Source: an uncultured Chlamydiae bacterium (GTDB taxonomy: Bacteria; Chlamydiota; Chlamydiia; Chlamydiales; SM23-39). From it: DNA of 64,000 bases. This document shows positions 49,617 through 57,014 of the stretch, piece after piece. The translations under genes were made by a program, and so were the position numbers. A model generated the notes under the pieces. It did no database searches. It was not told the origin of the DNA and was given only the letters and a program-made list of their open reading frames with translations. The number at the start of each line of letters is the position of its first letter. The stretch's first letter is position 1. The stretch lies in the NCBI GenBank assembly GCA_903893545.1, contig CAITMJ010000021.1:217757-281756 (forward strand), in the 5' to 3' direction.

Positions 49617-50530
49617 TTTCCGCAAATTTGCATTAAGGTGACTTCCAAAAAATCTTTCCCTTTATATTTGCTAATGATCTCTTTGCATTGCTTCCGATAT
49701 TCGATCTTCAGTTCCTGGGTCTCAGGGTGCTCACAATCTGCTACACACTGGACTAGCCCAAGACGAAGGGGATTAAAATCATCGGCCTTGGAATCATCAA
49801 AAGACGAAAGCCTTGAGTTGATGGACTCATACTCCTCTTCAACCGAGGAAACCTTTAACAAGAGTTTTTTTCGAGACTCCTTAGCGGCCTCAAGCTGGTT
49901 TCTTTTCCAAAACAGTTGAGAATTATGTTTTCCAAAGCCGAATAGCACTCCCTGCAACCCACAATTGCCTTTAAGCGCCTCTTCAACAAGATCGTTTGCT
50001 TTTAAGCAATCATTGAGAACTTTTTGCGGGGTAGCGTCAGGGCCCAAAACCTCTGCAAAATAGTCGATATGTTCTTCCACTTTTTTTAAAAAAGCCTCTT
50101 TGTTTATCAAATGGATGTGTATCCTATTATCTTCACGATTTTCCAAAAAAACAAATCTCGAAGAAGGAAAAAGATGCTGATATTTTTTCCACGTTTCCCA
50201 TCCTTTGAATACCAGCATATCGTGTAAATCCAGTCTGGGAAGGAAATTCTCTAAATAATCGAGAGGGACATCTGATTTGCAAGGATCGTACACAATCTCC
50301 CAAGCCATTGGCTTATTCCCAAATAAGACATAAGAAGAAGAGTGCCTGAAATGGCGAAAAAACCACTCCAGCGAGTCCCGATCCTCTTTTGGGATAGATT
50401 TCAGTGCCTTGGCGACATCGATCGATTTATGGGAATATCGAATAAAGAATATTCCCACAGTTGATCCAGAGACCAAGATAAAACAGGCCAATCCAATGAA
50501 AAGCTTTTTAACCACTCCGTCAATCATCAT
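49613..50530 (-). CDS. Unknown membrane-anchored protein
   Basis: 305 residues from ATG at 50530, chosen because it overlaps the upstream stop as ATGA. I do not recognise it. One TM at about 8-30 near the N-terminus (KKLFIGLACFILVSGSTVGIFFI), then a soluble region with a central coiled-coil-like stretch (about 225-260, 'KRNQLEAAKESRKKLLLKVSSVEEEYESINSRL'-type heptads) and several Cys in the last third. It should face the periplasm. Coupled to the small RanBP2-finger protein gene, so the two probably act together. Confidence 0.6.
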   Translation of the reverse strand: MMIDGVVKKLFIGLACFILVSGSTVGIFFIRYSHKSIDVAKALKSIPKEDRDSLEWFFRHFRHSSSYVLFGNKPMAWEIVYDPCKSDVPLDYLENFLPRLDLHDMLVFKGWETWKKYQHLFPSSRFVFLENREDNRIHIHLINKEAFLKKVEEHIDYFAEVLGPDATPQKVLNDCLKANDLVEEALKGNCGLQGVLFGFGKHNSQLFWKRNQLEAAKESRKKLLLKVSSVEEEYESINSRLSSFDDSKADDFNPLRLGLVQCVADCEHPETQELKIEYRKQCKEIISKYKGKDFLEVTLMQICGN

Positions 50531-50850
50531 TCTTCGTTGTATCTTTTTCCACAACGTTGACATTTGTTGACATACCACGGATTTTCATGTCTGCAATATG
50601 ACTTCGGACATGTCCAAGTCATCTTCGTGCGCGGTTTATTATCCACCGCATAAATACCGATTGCATCTGTATGAAGAGCTTCGGTAGCGACCCACTCACC
50701 CCCTACCTGAACAAATATGCCGTTATCTGAAAAGGCAATTTGATGGGGTTGGACATAGATTTTTTCCGAGGATTCGATTTTCGGCTCAGTTCCACAGTAT
50801 CCCTGAGAAAATGCAAAAGTTGCTGCGATGATCGATAGAATGTACTTCAT
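50527..50850 (-). CDS. Small exported protein with a RanBP2/Npl4-type zinc finger
   Basis: 107 residues. Signal peptide MKYILSIIAATFAFSQGYC (cut near 18-19), a 50-residue middle with beta-like segments ('IYVQPHQIAFSDNGIFVQVGGEWV'), and a C-terminal zinc finger at about 79-100: Trp-x-Cys-x4-Cys-x3-Asn-x6-Cys-x2-Cys, read directly from the bases. That is exactly the RanBP2-type consensus W-x-C-x(2-4)-C-x3-N-x6-C-x2-C, which in eukaryotes binds ubiquitin or single-stranded RNA. Downstream gene overlaps by four bases. Could instead be a generic four-Cys ribbon that matches by chance. Confidence 0.68.
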   Translation of the reverse strand: MKYILSIIAATFAFSQGYCGTEPKIESSEKIYVQPHQIAFSDNGIFVQVGGEWVATEALHTDAIGIYAVDNKPRTKMTWTCPKSYCRHENPWYVNKCQRCGKRYNEE

Positions 50851-51114
50851 AAGAAGTCTCCAAATGTAAGGTTGAGTAAAAAACTTACCACCAGCTCAAT
50901 TTTTGAGCAAATTAAGAAGTAGCGGTAGGTGTAGTTAAAAGTGGTGCGTAGGGAGTGATGCCTAATTCACTTAACAACTGTTTGACTCGTGGGATTCTTT
51001 GGTTGTATCCATTCGCACATTTTAACTTTGGCATCCCGCCTTACGTCCTCGCACTTGAAAAATATCTATATATTTTTTTACACTCTCGCCCTCATTTTAG
51101 CCAAAGGGAGAATA
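50851..51114. other. Divergent intergenic region with a short palindrome
   Basis: 264 bases between two divergent accessory genes. GCTCAA-ttt-TTGAGC at 50894-50908 is a six-base perfect hairpin that may be an operator or part of the promoter of the leftward unit. The rest is AT-rich near 51060-51080. No gene seen. Confidence 0.35.
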
Positions 51115-51921
51115 ATGACTTCGCTTGTGCAAACTGATCCAATGACGCGTCTCCTGTTAAAAATGCCGAGCTACGCTTCAGATGAGGAGTCTACTTGCCG
51201 GCTTCGCAAACTCCCATTTTTGAAACATGTTTATCTTTCATCGAAGAATTGCTGTGTGCCGGAAGGGAAAATAAAGGCGTGTATTGTAATCTTAGAAAAC
51301 AACCCGCCGCTAAATATCGATGATGCAGAAGGTGAGTTCTTTGAGGAAGTGAAAGAGTTTGGTCCATATGTGTCTCGGGGGGAGTTATTGCTCTACGTAG
51401 AAAGCGATGATTTTTTGGGCTTTACAAGTCGCATTCCAACGAATCCGATTCAGCGCGCTCAATTTCTTGTTCACACGTTAGATGTGCTCTACAAGTCCAT
51501 GGCAGCAGATCCATTTTTCCCTGCGACTTCAGGAAAATTTATTCACTATTTAAAGAACCTTCTTGTGGAAGGTGCTCAATCGGAAATAAAGGCGTTAAGA
51601 GTGGCGATCTTTTTTGAGATAGAGAATGAAAGCTATCTCACCAACCCATCCATGCATAGTTTAGTGATAAAATTAAGATATTTAACGAAGGGGTGTTGGG
51701 GGAGGTTTTTGTATCTACTGAAAGATTGTTATAATGGGAATCGAACGAGTTTGTTTTCCGGCGTTTCTTCCGCTGCTCTTGCGGCTACGATCACTTCGGC
51801 GGTGTCTTTGAGTTTTTCACCCGGCAATATGGCAGAGACAGCTCGCCTGGTCTCTTCAGTCGCTATGGGTCTTTCTCCGGTTGCCTACTTAGGTATAAAA
51901 GCATATTATAAATCGTTATGA
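51115..51921 (+). CDS. Unknown protein with hydrophobic C-terminus
   Basis: 268 residues from ATG at 51115, preceded by AAAGGGAGA; an earlier in-frame ATG at 50989 lacks such a site. I do not recognise a family. The N-terminal 200 residues are soluble and mixed alpha/beta, with an 'IEADDFL'-like acidic segment near 100 (reads YVESDDFLGF). Two hydrophobic stretches at about 213-235 and 243-266 could be membrane helices, giving a tail-anchored or hairpin topology, the latter reminiscent of inclusion-membrane proteins. It overlaps purA by four bases, so it is translated with it. Confidence 0.55.
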   Translation: MTSLVQTDPMTRLLLKMPSYASDEESTCRLRKLPFLKHVYLSSKNCCVPEGKIKACIVILENNPPLNIDDAEGEFFEEVKEFGPYVSRGELLLYVESDDFLGFTSRIPTNPIQRAQFLVHTLDVLYKSMAADPFFPATSGKFIHYLKNLLVEGAQSEIKALRVAIFFEIENESYLTNPSMHSLVIKLRYLTKGCWGRFLYLLKDCYNGNRTSLFSGVSSAALAATITSAVSLSFSPGNMAETARLVSSVAMGLSPVAYLGIKAYYKSL

Positions 51922-53213
51922 AACGGATCGCTGTCATCGGCATGCAATGGGGGGACGAGGGGAAGGGAAAGGTCATCGACCTCCTTTCTGAAAAAGCTCG
52001 CCATATCGCCCGCGCCCAGGGCGGCAATAATGCAGGCCATACGATCGTCGAAGGGGGGCGTGAATATCGCTTCCATTTAATCCCTTCCGGAATCCTCTAC
52101 CCCCATACAAAATGCTATATCGGCGGAGGCACGGTCGTCGATCCCGAATCGCTGCTGAAAGAAATGGAGACTCTCCATAAAAGCGGGATTCAGTTTGAAA
52201 AACGGCTGTTTCTATCCCCTTACGCCCACATTGTTTTCCCCTATCACCGCCTATTCGATCAACTCATCGAGCAAAGAAGGGGTAAATCAGCGCTTGGCAC
52301 AACGGGACGAGGCATTGGCCCATGCTATGTCGATAAAGTCCAGCGAGTGGGAATCCGCGTGGCTGAACTCATCGACCCAGCTCTTCTTATCCCTCGTCTC
52401 TCTTCGCTAGTGCCCCTAAAAAATGAAGAATTTCAAAAGATCTACGGCCATCCTGGCATTCATCTCGATGAAGTCGTGGCGCAGTATCAGGAGTTTGGGC
52501 AAAAATTAGCTCCATTTGTGGCTCCCGTTGAGGAGATGCTTTTTGAGGCGGCTGAGAAAGGGGATTTCATGCTCTTTGAGGGAGCGCAAGGGGCCCTTCT
52601 CGATGTCACTTTTGGCACTTATCCTTATGTCACTTCTTCCTCTACCTTATCCGGCGGCATCAGCGCAGGGCTTGGATTTGGCCCATCCCGCATCGACCAT
52701 GTCATCGGCGTGACAAAAGCGTATACGACGCGCGTTGGCAATGGCCCTTTTCCGACTGAGTTTTCTCCGGACGAGCTCGCTTTATTCCCGGATCACACCG
52801 CTTCTAGAGAGGTGGGAACGACAACCGGCCGTAAACGGCGCATGGGCTGGATTGACATTCCTCTTTTGAAGGCGACGAAATGTTTCAATGGCACAGACTC
52901 TTTGGCGATCATGAAACTCGATATTCTCGATGGACTCGATGAACTGAAGATTTGCATTGGTTATAAACTTCATGGTAAAATGATCCAATCGTTTCCCGCC
53001 ACGATTGAACATCTGGCGGAAGTAAAGCCCATTTACGAAATGCATCCGGGCTGGAAGTGTTCGACGCGAGAGTGTACGATTTACGATGATCTCCCCTCTC
53101 GCGCCAAGGCCTATTTGCGAAGGGTTGAGGGACTCTTAAATAGCCCGATCTCGATCATTTCTATCGGACCTGAGCGAGAAAAAACGATTTGGATGGAACC
53201 TCTTTTTTTATGA
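51918..53213 (+). CDS. purA: Adenylosuccinate synthetase
   Basis: 431 residues. 'VIGMQWGDEGKGKVIDLLSEKA' carries the P-loop and catalytic Asp13/His41 region ('GGNNAGHTI'), with 'GTTGRGIGPCYVDKVQR', 'FEGAQGALLDVTFGTYPYVTSS' and 'TTTGRKRRMGWID' binding IMP and Asp. It makes adenylosuccinate from IMP. Chlamydiaceae generally lack this step and take nucleotides from the host, so it is an extra capability here; purB was not found in the window. Overlaps uppS by four bases. Confidence 0.97.
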   Translation: MKRIAVIGMQWGDEGKGKVIDLLSEKARHIARAQGGNNAGHTIVEGGREYRFHLIPSGILYPHTKCYIGGGTVVDPESLLKEMETLHKSGIQFEKRLFLSPYAHIVFPYHRLFDQLIEQRRGKSALGTTGRGIGPCYVDKVQRVGIRVAELIDPALLIPRLSSLVPLKNEEFQKIYGHPGIHLDEVVAQYQEFGQKLAPFVAPVEEMLFEAAEKGDFMLFEGAQGALLDVTFGTYPYVTSSSTLSGGISAGLGFGPSRIDHVIGVTKAYTTRVGNGPFPTEFSPDELALFPDHTASREVGTTTGRKRRMGWIDIPLLKATKCFNGTDSLAIMKLDILDGLDELKICIGYKLHGKMIQSFPATIEHLAEVKPIYEMHPGWKCSTRECTIYDDLPSRAKAYLRRVEGLLNSPISIISIGPEREKTIWMEPLFL

Positions 53214-53932
53214 CAAGTTCAATACTGCAAGAGCCGATTTCACTGTTGAAAGAAATCCCACGCCATATCGCGATCATCATGGATGGCAATCGGCGCTGGT
53301 CTCGAAAATGTGGACTTCCTCCCTCCGTTGGCCATTGGGAAGGGGCCGAAGCGCTCACCGATATTGTCAGAGCCGCTTCCGATCTCGGCGTTAAAACATT
53401 GACCGTCTATGCATTTTCTACTGAAAACTGGACCCGCCCCAACGAAGAGATCGAAGGGCTGATGAATCTTTTTGAGATCTATCTCACCAAAAAAAGAGAG
53501 TCCTTGGTTCAAGATGGCGTGCATCTCGATGCGATCGGCGATTTAGCCGCTTTGCCCGAGCGGGTCAAAAAAGCTCTCGAGCTTACTCGAAAAGCAACCG
53601 AGCGCTGCGACAAAATCAACCTCGTTCTTGCCATCAACTACGGCGCGCGCGATGAAATTCGGCGTGCGATCTGCAAAATTATCGAACAGGGATTGAAACC
53701 CGCTGATATTACCGAAGATCTCATCTCAAGCAAGCTCGATACGCACCTCTACGGAGATCCCGATCTTTTAATTCGGACAAGCGGAGAGCTTCGCATTAGC
53801 AATTTTTTAGTTTGGCAAATCTCTTATGCCGAAATTTATACCACCGATGTGCTTTGGCCTGATTTCTCTCCAGAGAAACTCTATGAAGCAGTGCAGGAAT
53901 ACCAAAGCCGCATCCGAAGAAAAGGACATTGA
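53210..53932 (+). CDS. uppS: Isoprenyl transferase (undecaprenyl diphosphate synthase family)
   Basis: 240 residues from ATG at 53210 (ATGA overlap with purA); an ATG seven codons upstream is inside purA. Signature 'HIAIIMDGNRRWSRKCGLPPSVGHWEGAEAL', 'TVYAFSTENWTRPNEEI', 'LLIRTSGELRISNFLVWQISYAE' and 'DVLWPDF'. It builds the polyprenyl carrier used for peptidoglycan and glycans. The uppS-cdsA-cmk-plsC order is conserved in Chlamydia. Confidence 0.97.
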   Translation: MTSSILQEPISLLKEIPRHIAIIMDGNRRWSRKCGLPPSVGHWEGAEALTDIVRAASDLGVKTLTVYAFSTENWTRPNEEIEGLMNLFEIYLTKKRESLVQDGVHLDAIGDLAALPERVKKALELTRKATERCDKINLVLAINYGARDEIRRAICKIIEQGLKPADITEDLISSKLDTHLYGDPDLLIRTSGELRISNFLVWQISYAEIYTTDVLWPDFSPEKLYEAVQEYQSRIRRKGH

Positions 53933-53938
53933 TAATTT

Positions 53939-54769
53939 ATGAAAGATCTTAGCCGCCGATTAGCAACTTCTTCTATTTCTATCGTCATCGTTATTTGTCT
54001 TCTCTTGTTTGCCTATCACAGCTTTTTTGAATACGTTGTTGCTGCAATCATTGCCCTCATTGCCGCTGTCGCTACCTGGGAATATGGACAATTTGCAAAA
54101 GCAAAGGGGAGTCAAATGATCTTGCCCGCCCTGCTCTTCATCACCGTCCTCGAAGTCCTTTCCTTTTACCTCGCTGCGGTAGATCCCAGGGCTAGCTCTG
54201 CGCCACTCGTTATCTTTTTTCTAGGATTTTTAGTCATTTTTGCACTTCATTTTCGACAAAGACAAGGAGCTGTTGTAGATCTTGCCGCCTCTTCATTTGG
54301 CCTCCTCTACATCGCCATTCCCTTAGGAATGCTTCTTGGAATTCTCTACTTCTCTTCGCTGGGGAGATGGTGGGTCGCCTACCTTCTTGTCGTCACAAAA
54401 ATCACCGATATCGGGGCCTATTTTGCCGGCAGCCTTTGGGGACGGCGTAAACTCGCTCCCCATATTTCTCCCGGGAAAACAGTAGAAGGCGCTATTTTCG
54501 GCCTTGCCTCGGCTCTTTTGGCGAGCTTCGCTTTTTATTGGCTCAGCGACGGCAGTTCCTTTCACTTGACGAGGTGGGAATGGATTAGTTTTGGACTCAT
54601 TCTAGGCGCCATTGGGCAGTTTGGCGATCTTTCCGAGTCGCTCTTGAAGCGCGACGCAAATAAAAAGGACAGCAATGCATTGCCTGGCCTTGGCGGAGTT
54701 TTAGATGCGGTCGATTCGCTCCTCTTTAACGCTCCTATCATTTACTTTTACCTGCAGTACGTCCAATGA
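53939..54769 (+). CDS. cdsA: Phosphatidate cytidylyltransferase
   Basis: 276 residues with about eight TM segments. The CDP-diglyceride synthetase signature is at the C-terminus: 'ITDIGAYFAGSLWGRRKLAPHISPGKTVEGAIFG' and 'GQFGDLSESLLKRDANKKDS'. It makes CDP-diacylglycerol from phosphatidate, the product of PlsC activity encoded next. Confidence 0.96.
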   Translation: MKDLSRRLATSSISIVIVICLLLFAYHSFFEYVVAAIIALIAAVATWEYGQFAKAKGSQMILPALLFITVLEVLSFYLAAVDPRASSAPLVIFFLGFLVIFALHFRQRQGAVVDLAASSFGLLYIAIPLGMLLGILYFSSLGRWWVAYLLVVTKITDIGAYFAGSLWGRRKLAPHISPGKTVEGAIFGLASALLASFAFYWLSDGSSFHLTRWEWISFGLILGAIGQFGDLSESLLKRDANKKDSNALPGLGGVLDAVDSLLFNAPIIYFYLQYVQ

Positions 54770-54785
54770 ACCTAAAAAGTTTCGA

Positions 54786-54845
54786 TCGATTTTCGGGTTC
54801 TTTTGAGCCGATTTACGATCTGTTGATATTAATCCCGAAAATCGA
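54786..54845. promoter_or_regulatory. Perfect 12-bp inverted repeat between cdsA and cmk-plsC
   Basis: TCGATTTTCGGG (54786-54797) and CCCGAAAATCGA (54834-54845) are exact complements, 36 bases apart, and form most of the 103-base gap. The structure could be a transcript hairpin (attenuator or processing site) or a dimeric binding site. Confidence 0.5.
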
Positions 54846-54872
54846 TGAAAAATTTTATTAGGAATAGGTTCA

Positions 54873-56198
54873 ATGATCATCGCAATTGACGGCCCTTCGG
54901 GCACTGGCAAATCTACAGTCGCAAAAGGAGTCGCAAAGGAGCTTCGCTTCACCTTTTTTGATACCGGGGCAATGTATCGCTCCCTTGCTTGGTGGCTCTT
55001 GTCGACGAATGTCGATCTCGATGATGAAGACGCCGTTGCGCAAACACTCGACAACTTTCACTATGAAATTAAATCTGAGGGCCAAGAGCGGAAATACATT
55101 GTCAATGGGGAAGATGTCACGCATGCGATCCGCACCCATGAAATTTCAGCGGCCGCTTCAAAAATTGCCATTTATCCCGATGTTCGGCACACAATTGTGA
55201 AAATCCAACGGCAATTTGGTCTCCATGGCAGCGCCGTCTTTGAGGGGCGCGACATGGGCACCGTTGTCTTCCCGAAAGCAGAAGTGAAGATCTTTCTCAC
55301 TGCAACCCCTGAGTGTCGCGCAAAGAGGCGCTACCTGGAACTGGTGCAAAAATTTCCCGACCAGAAAGAGACTTTTTCTCTTTCTCAGATCTTGCAAGAT
55401 ATTCAAGAGCGAGATGAGAAAGATACAACCCGGGCCATTTCCCCTTTAAAACAGGCGTCTGATGCGCTCCTGATCGACACCTCTCATCTCACCGCAGAGC
55501 AGGTGATCCAAAAAATCACCACTCTCGCAAAGTCAAAGCTTCCCAATCCTCGCCGCAAACATTTTTTTTACTTTTTGATCTACTGGGCGGCTAGAATCTA
55601 TTTCAAACTCTTTTTCCGACTCAAAATCCACGGCCTAGAGCATTTCCGTTCTGGCGCTGCGGTTATCGCCGCCAACCACGCATCCAATCTAGATCCTCCT
55701 GTTGTCTCTATTTCTTGCCCTGAAGAGGTCCATTTCCTCGCCAAAGACTCCCTCTTTCGCAAGCCCCTTCTTGGAGCGCTTATTAGGCGTCTAAACTCTC
55801 ATCCAGTCGCCCGCGATGCGGCGGATGCCCATACATTTCGCCTCATCCTAAATCTTTTACAGAATGGGCAAAAAATCATCCTCTTCCCGGAAGGGCAGAG
55901 AACGGAAAACGGAGAGTTACAGCCGATTGAGAGGGGGCTTCCCTTCCTCGTCATTAAAGCTCGCTGTGCGATCCAACCCGTTTACGTCCAAGGGACTTTT
56001 GAGGCTTGGCCCCGAGGCAAGCCCCTTCCCAAGTTCTCTGGCAAAATCACCTGCGTCTTTGGTTCGCCTATCGAATGGGTCGAATTCGATCATCTCGAGA
56101 AAAGAGAAGCGGAAAAAAAGATCATTGAGCGAATGGGAACAACCTTCCGCGCTTTGAAAGAATGGCTAGAGAGCGGCGCCCAAGGCTCCCCGCCCTAG
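54873..56198 (+). CDS. cmk-plsC: Fusion of cytidylate kinase and 1-acylglycerol-3-phosphate acyltransferase
   Basis: 441 residues in one uninterrupted frame. Residues 1-222 are Cmk: P-loop 'AIDGPSGTGKSTVAKGVAKEL', 'FDTGAMYRSLAWWLL', 'FEGRDMGTVVFPKAEVKIFL', 'RDEKDTTRAISPLKQASDAL'. After a basic linker, residues 228-441 are PlsC: TM-like 'FFYFLIYWAARIYFKLFF', 'ANHASNLDPP' (Hx4D catalytic motif), 'LILFPEGQRT'-type block 'IILFPEGQRTENG'. In Chlamydia these are two adjacent genes. CMP phosphorylation and phosphatidate formation would share a membrane location; why is unknown. Confidence 0.95.
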   Translation: MIIAIDGPSGTGKSTVAKGVAKELRFTFFDTGAMYRSLAWWLLSTNVDLDDEDAVAQTLDNFHYEIKSEGQERKYIVNGEDVTHAIRTHEISAAASKIAIYPDVRHTIVKIQRQFGLHGSAVFEGRDMGTVVFPKAEVKIFLTATPECRAKRRYLELVQKFPDQKETFSLSQILQDIQERDEKDTTRAISPLKQASDALLIDTSHLTAEQVIQKITTLAKSKLPNPRRKHFFYFLIYWAARIYFKLFFRLKIHGLEHFRSGAAVIAANHASNLDPPVVSISCPEEVHFLAKDSLFRKPLLGALIRRLNSHPVARDAADAHTFRLILNLLQNGQKIILFPEGQRTENGELQPIERGLPFLVIKARCAIQPVYVQGTFEAWPRGKPLPKFSGKITCVFGSPIEWVEFDHLEKREAEKKIIERMGTTFRALKEWLESGAQGSPP

Positions 56199-56234
56199 AG
56201 GCTTTTTCCCATGTGGTAAAAAACAAAAAGAAAT

Positions 56235-56318
56235 TGCGGCCAAGATGACTCGAACATCCACCGAGTTGCCCCGACTAGAACCTGAATCTAGCGCGTCTAC
56301 CAATTCCGCCATGGCCGC
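56235..56318 (-). tRNA. tRNA-Leu (anticodon CAG)
   Basis: An 84-base class II tRNA on the minus strand: acceptor GCGGCCA with TGGCCGC, D-arm GGCGGAATTGGTAGACGC, anticodon stem-loop TAGATTCAGGTTCTA with CAG, long variable arm, T-arm ATGTTCGAGTCAT. CCA is not encoded. It lies between plsC and trxA, converging on plsC. Confidence 0.93.
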
Positions 56319-56398
56319 AGAAGAGAAGATTCTACGCTACTCCCAAGATTTCCGGCGATGGAAAAAAATGGGCCGATTCTCTATATTGGAGGATAGAA

Positions 56399-56740
56399 AT
56401 GGAGAGAACTACAATGTCTGAAAAAGGAAATTTTAAGCACCTAACGGATGCCAATTTTGAAAAAGAAATCCAAAGCGGCGTGACCCTAGTCGATTTTCAT
56501 GCCAATTGGTGCGGCCCTTGCCGGATGCTAGCTCCGGTCCTCGAAGAGGTCGCTAAGAATATCAAAGGCAAGGCACATATCGGCAAAGTCGATATCGACA
56601 ATGAGCAGAAAACGGCTGCGCAATTTCAAATCACATCCGTCCCTACGATGATTCTTTTCAAAAATGGAAAAGAGGTCAACCGGCTGATTGGCCTTCGCAA
56701 TGCGGACGTGATTAAAGATTTTATTCTCGCGGCGGTATGA
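56399..56740 (+). CDS. trxA: Thioredoxin
   Basis: 113 residues. The active site 'FHANWCGPCRMLAPVLEEVA' has WCGPC, and cis-Pro is in 'SVPTMILFKNG'. GGAGG lies seven bases before the ATG at 56399; a second ATG five codons on is an alternative. It reduces disulfides in the cytosol. In Chlamydia trxA sits next to spoU and mip; here the same set is split by the 4.5-kb TPR gene. Confidence 0.96.
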   Translation: MERTTMSEKGNFKHLTDANFEKEIQSGVTLVDFHANWCGPCRMLAPVLEEVAKNIKGKAHIGKVDIDNEQKTAAQFQITSVPTMILFKNGKEVNRLIGLRNADVIKDFILAAV

Positions 56741-56961
56741 TCGGAAGATTCCTCTCGCTGATCATCTTTTTTCTCATCGCAACGGGCTTGGCGATCCATT
56801 TCGATGTTGAGATCCCCTACTTTTCGAGCTGGATTGGCCATTTGCCCGGGGATCTAATTTTAAAGAAGGGGAAGGTGATCATTTTCCTTCCCTTCACTAC
56901 TTCTGTGATCTTAAGCGCTGGCCTTTCTCTTCTTGGCTCTTTCTTTTCCGATCGCCGTTGA
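56737..56961 (+). CDS. DUF2905 family small membrane protein
   Basis: 74 residues with two TM segments (about 4-20 and 48-68) joined by 'IGHLPGDLILKKGKVIIFLPFTTS', the DUF2905 signature (IGxLPGDI, PxTTS). Function unknown in all bacteria. It overlaps trxA by four bases. Confidence 0.82.
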   Translation: MIGRFLSLIIFFLIATGLAIHFDVEIPYFSSWIGHLPGDLILKKGKVIIFLPFTTSVILSAGLSLLGSFFSDRR

Positions 56962-57014
56962 TATTTTATAGATTTCCCTGCTAAAATCGCTCGCCTCCCA
57001 ATACAATAAAAGCC

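Noticed and set aside
46916..51917. Prophage or integrative element with attachment sites
   Set aside because: No integrase, transposase or duplicated tRNA 3' end was seen, so only an island-like content is claimed.
54801..54872. Separate plsC and cmk genes with a frameshift
   Set aside because: The frame from 54873 to 56198 is uninterrupted and both halves are complete, so a real fusion is preferred.
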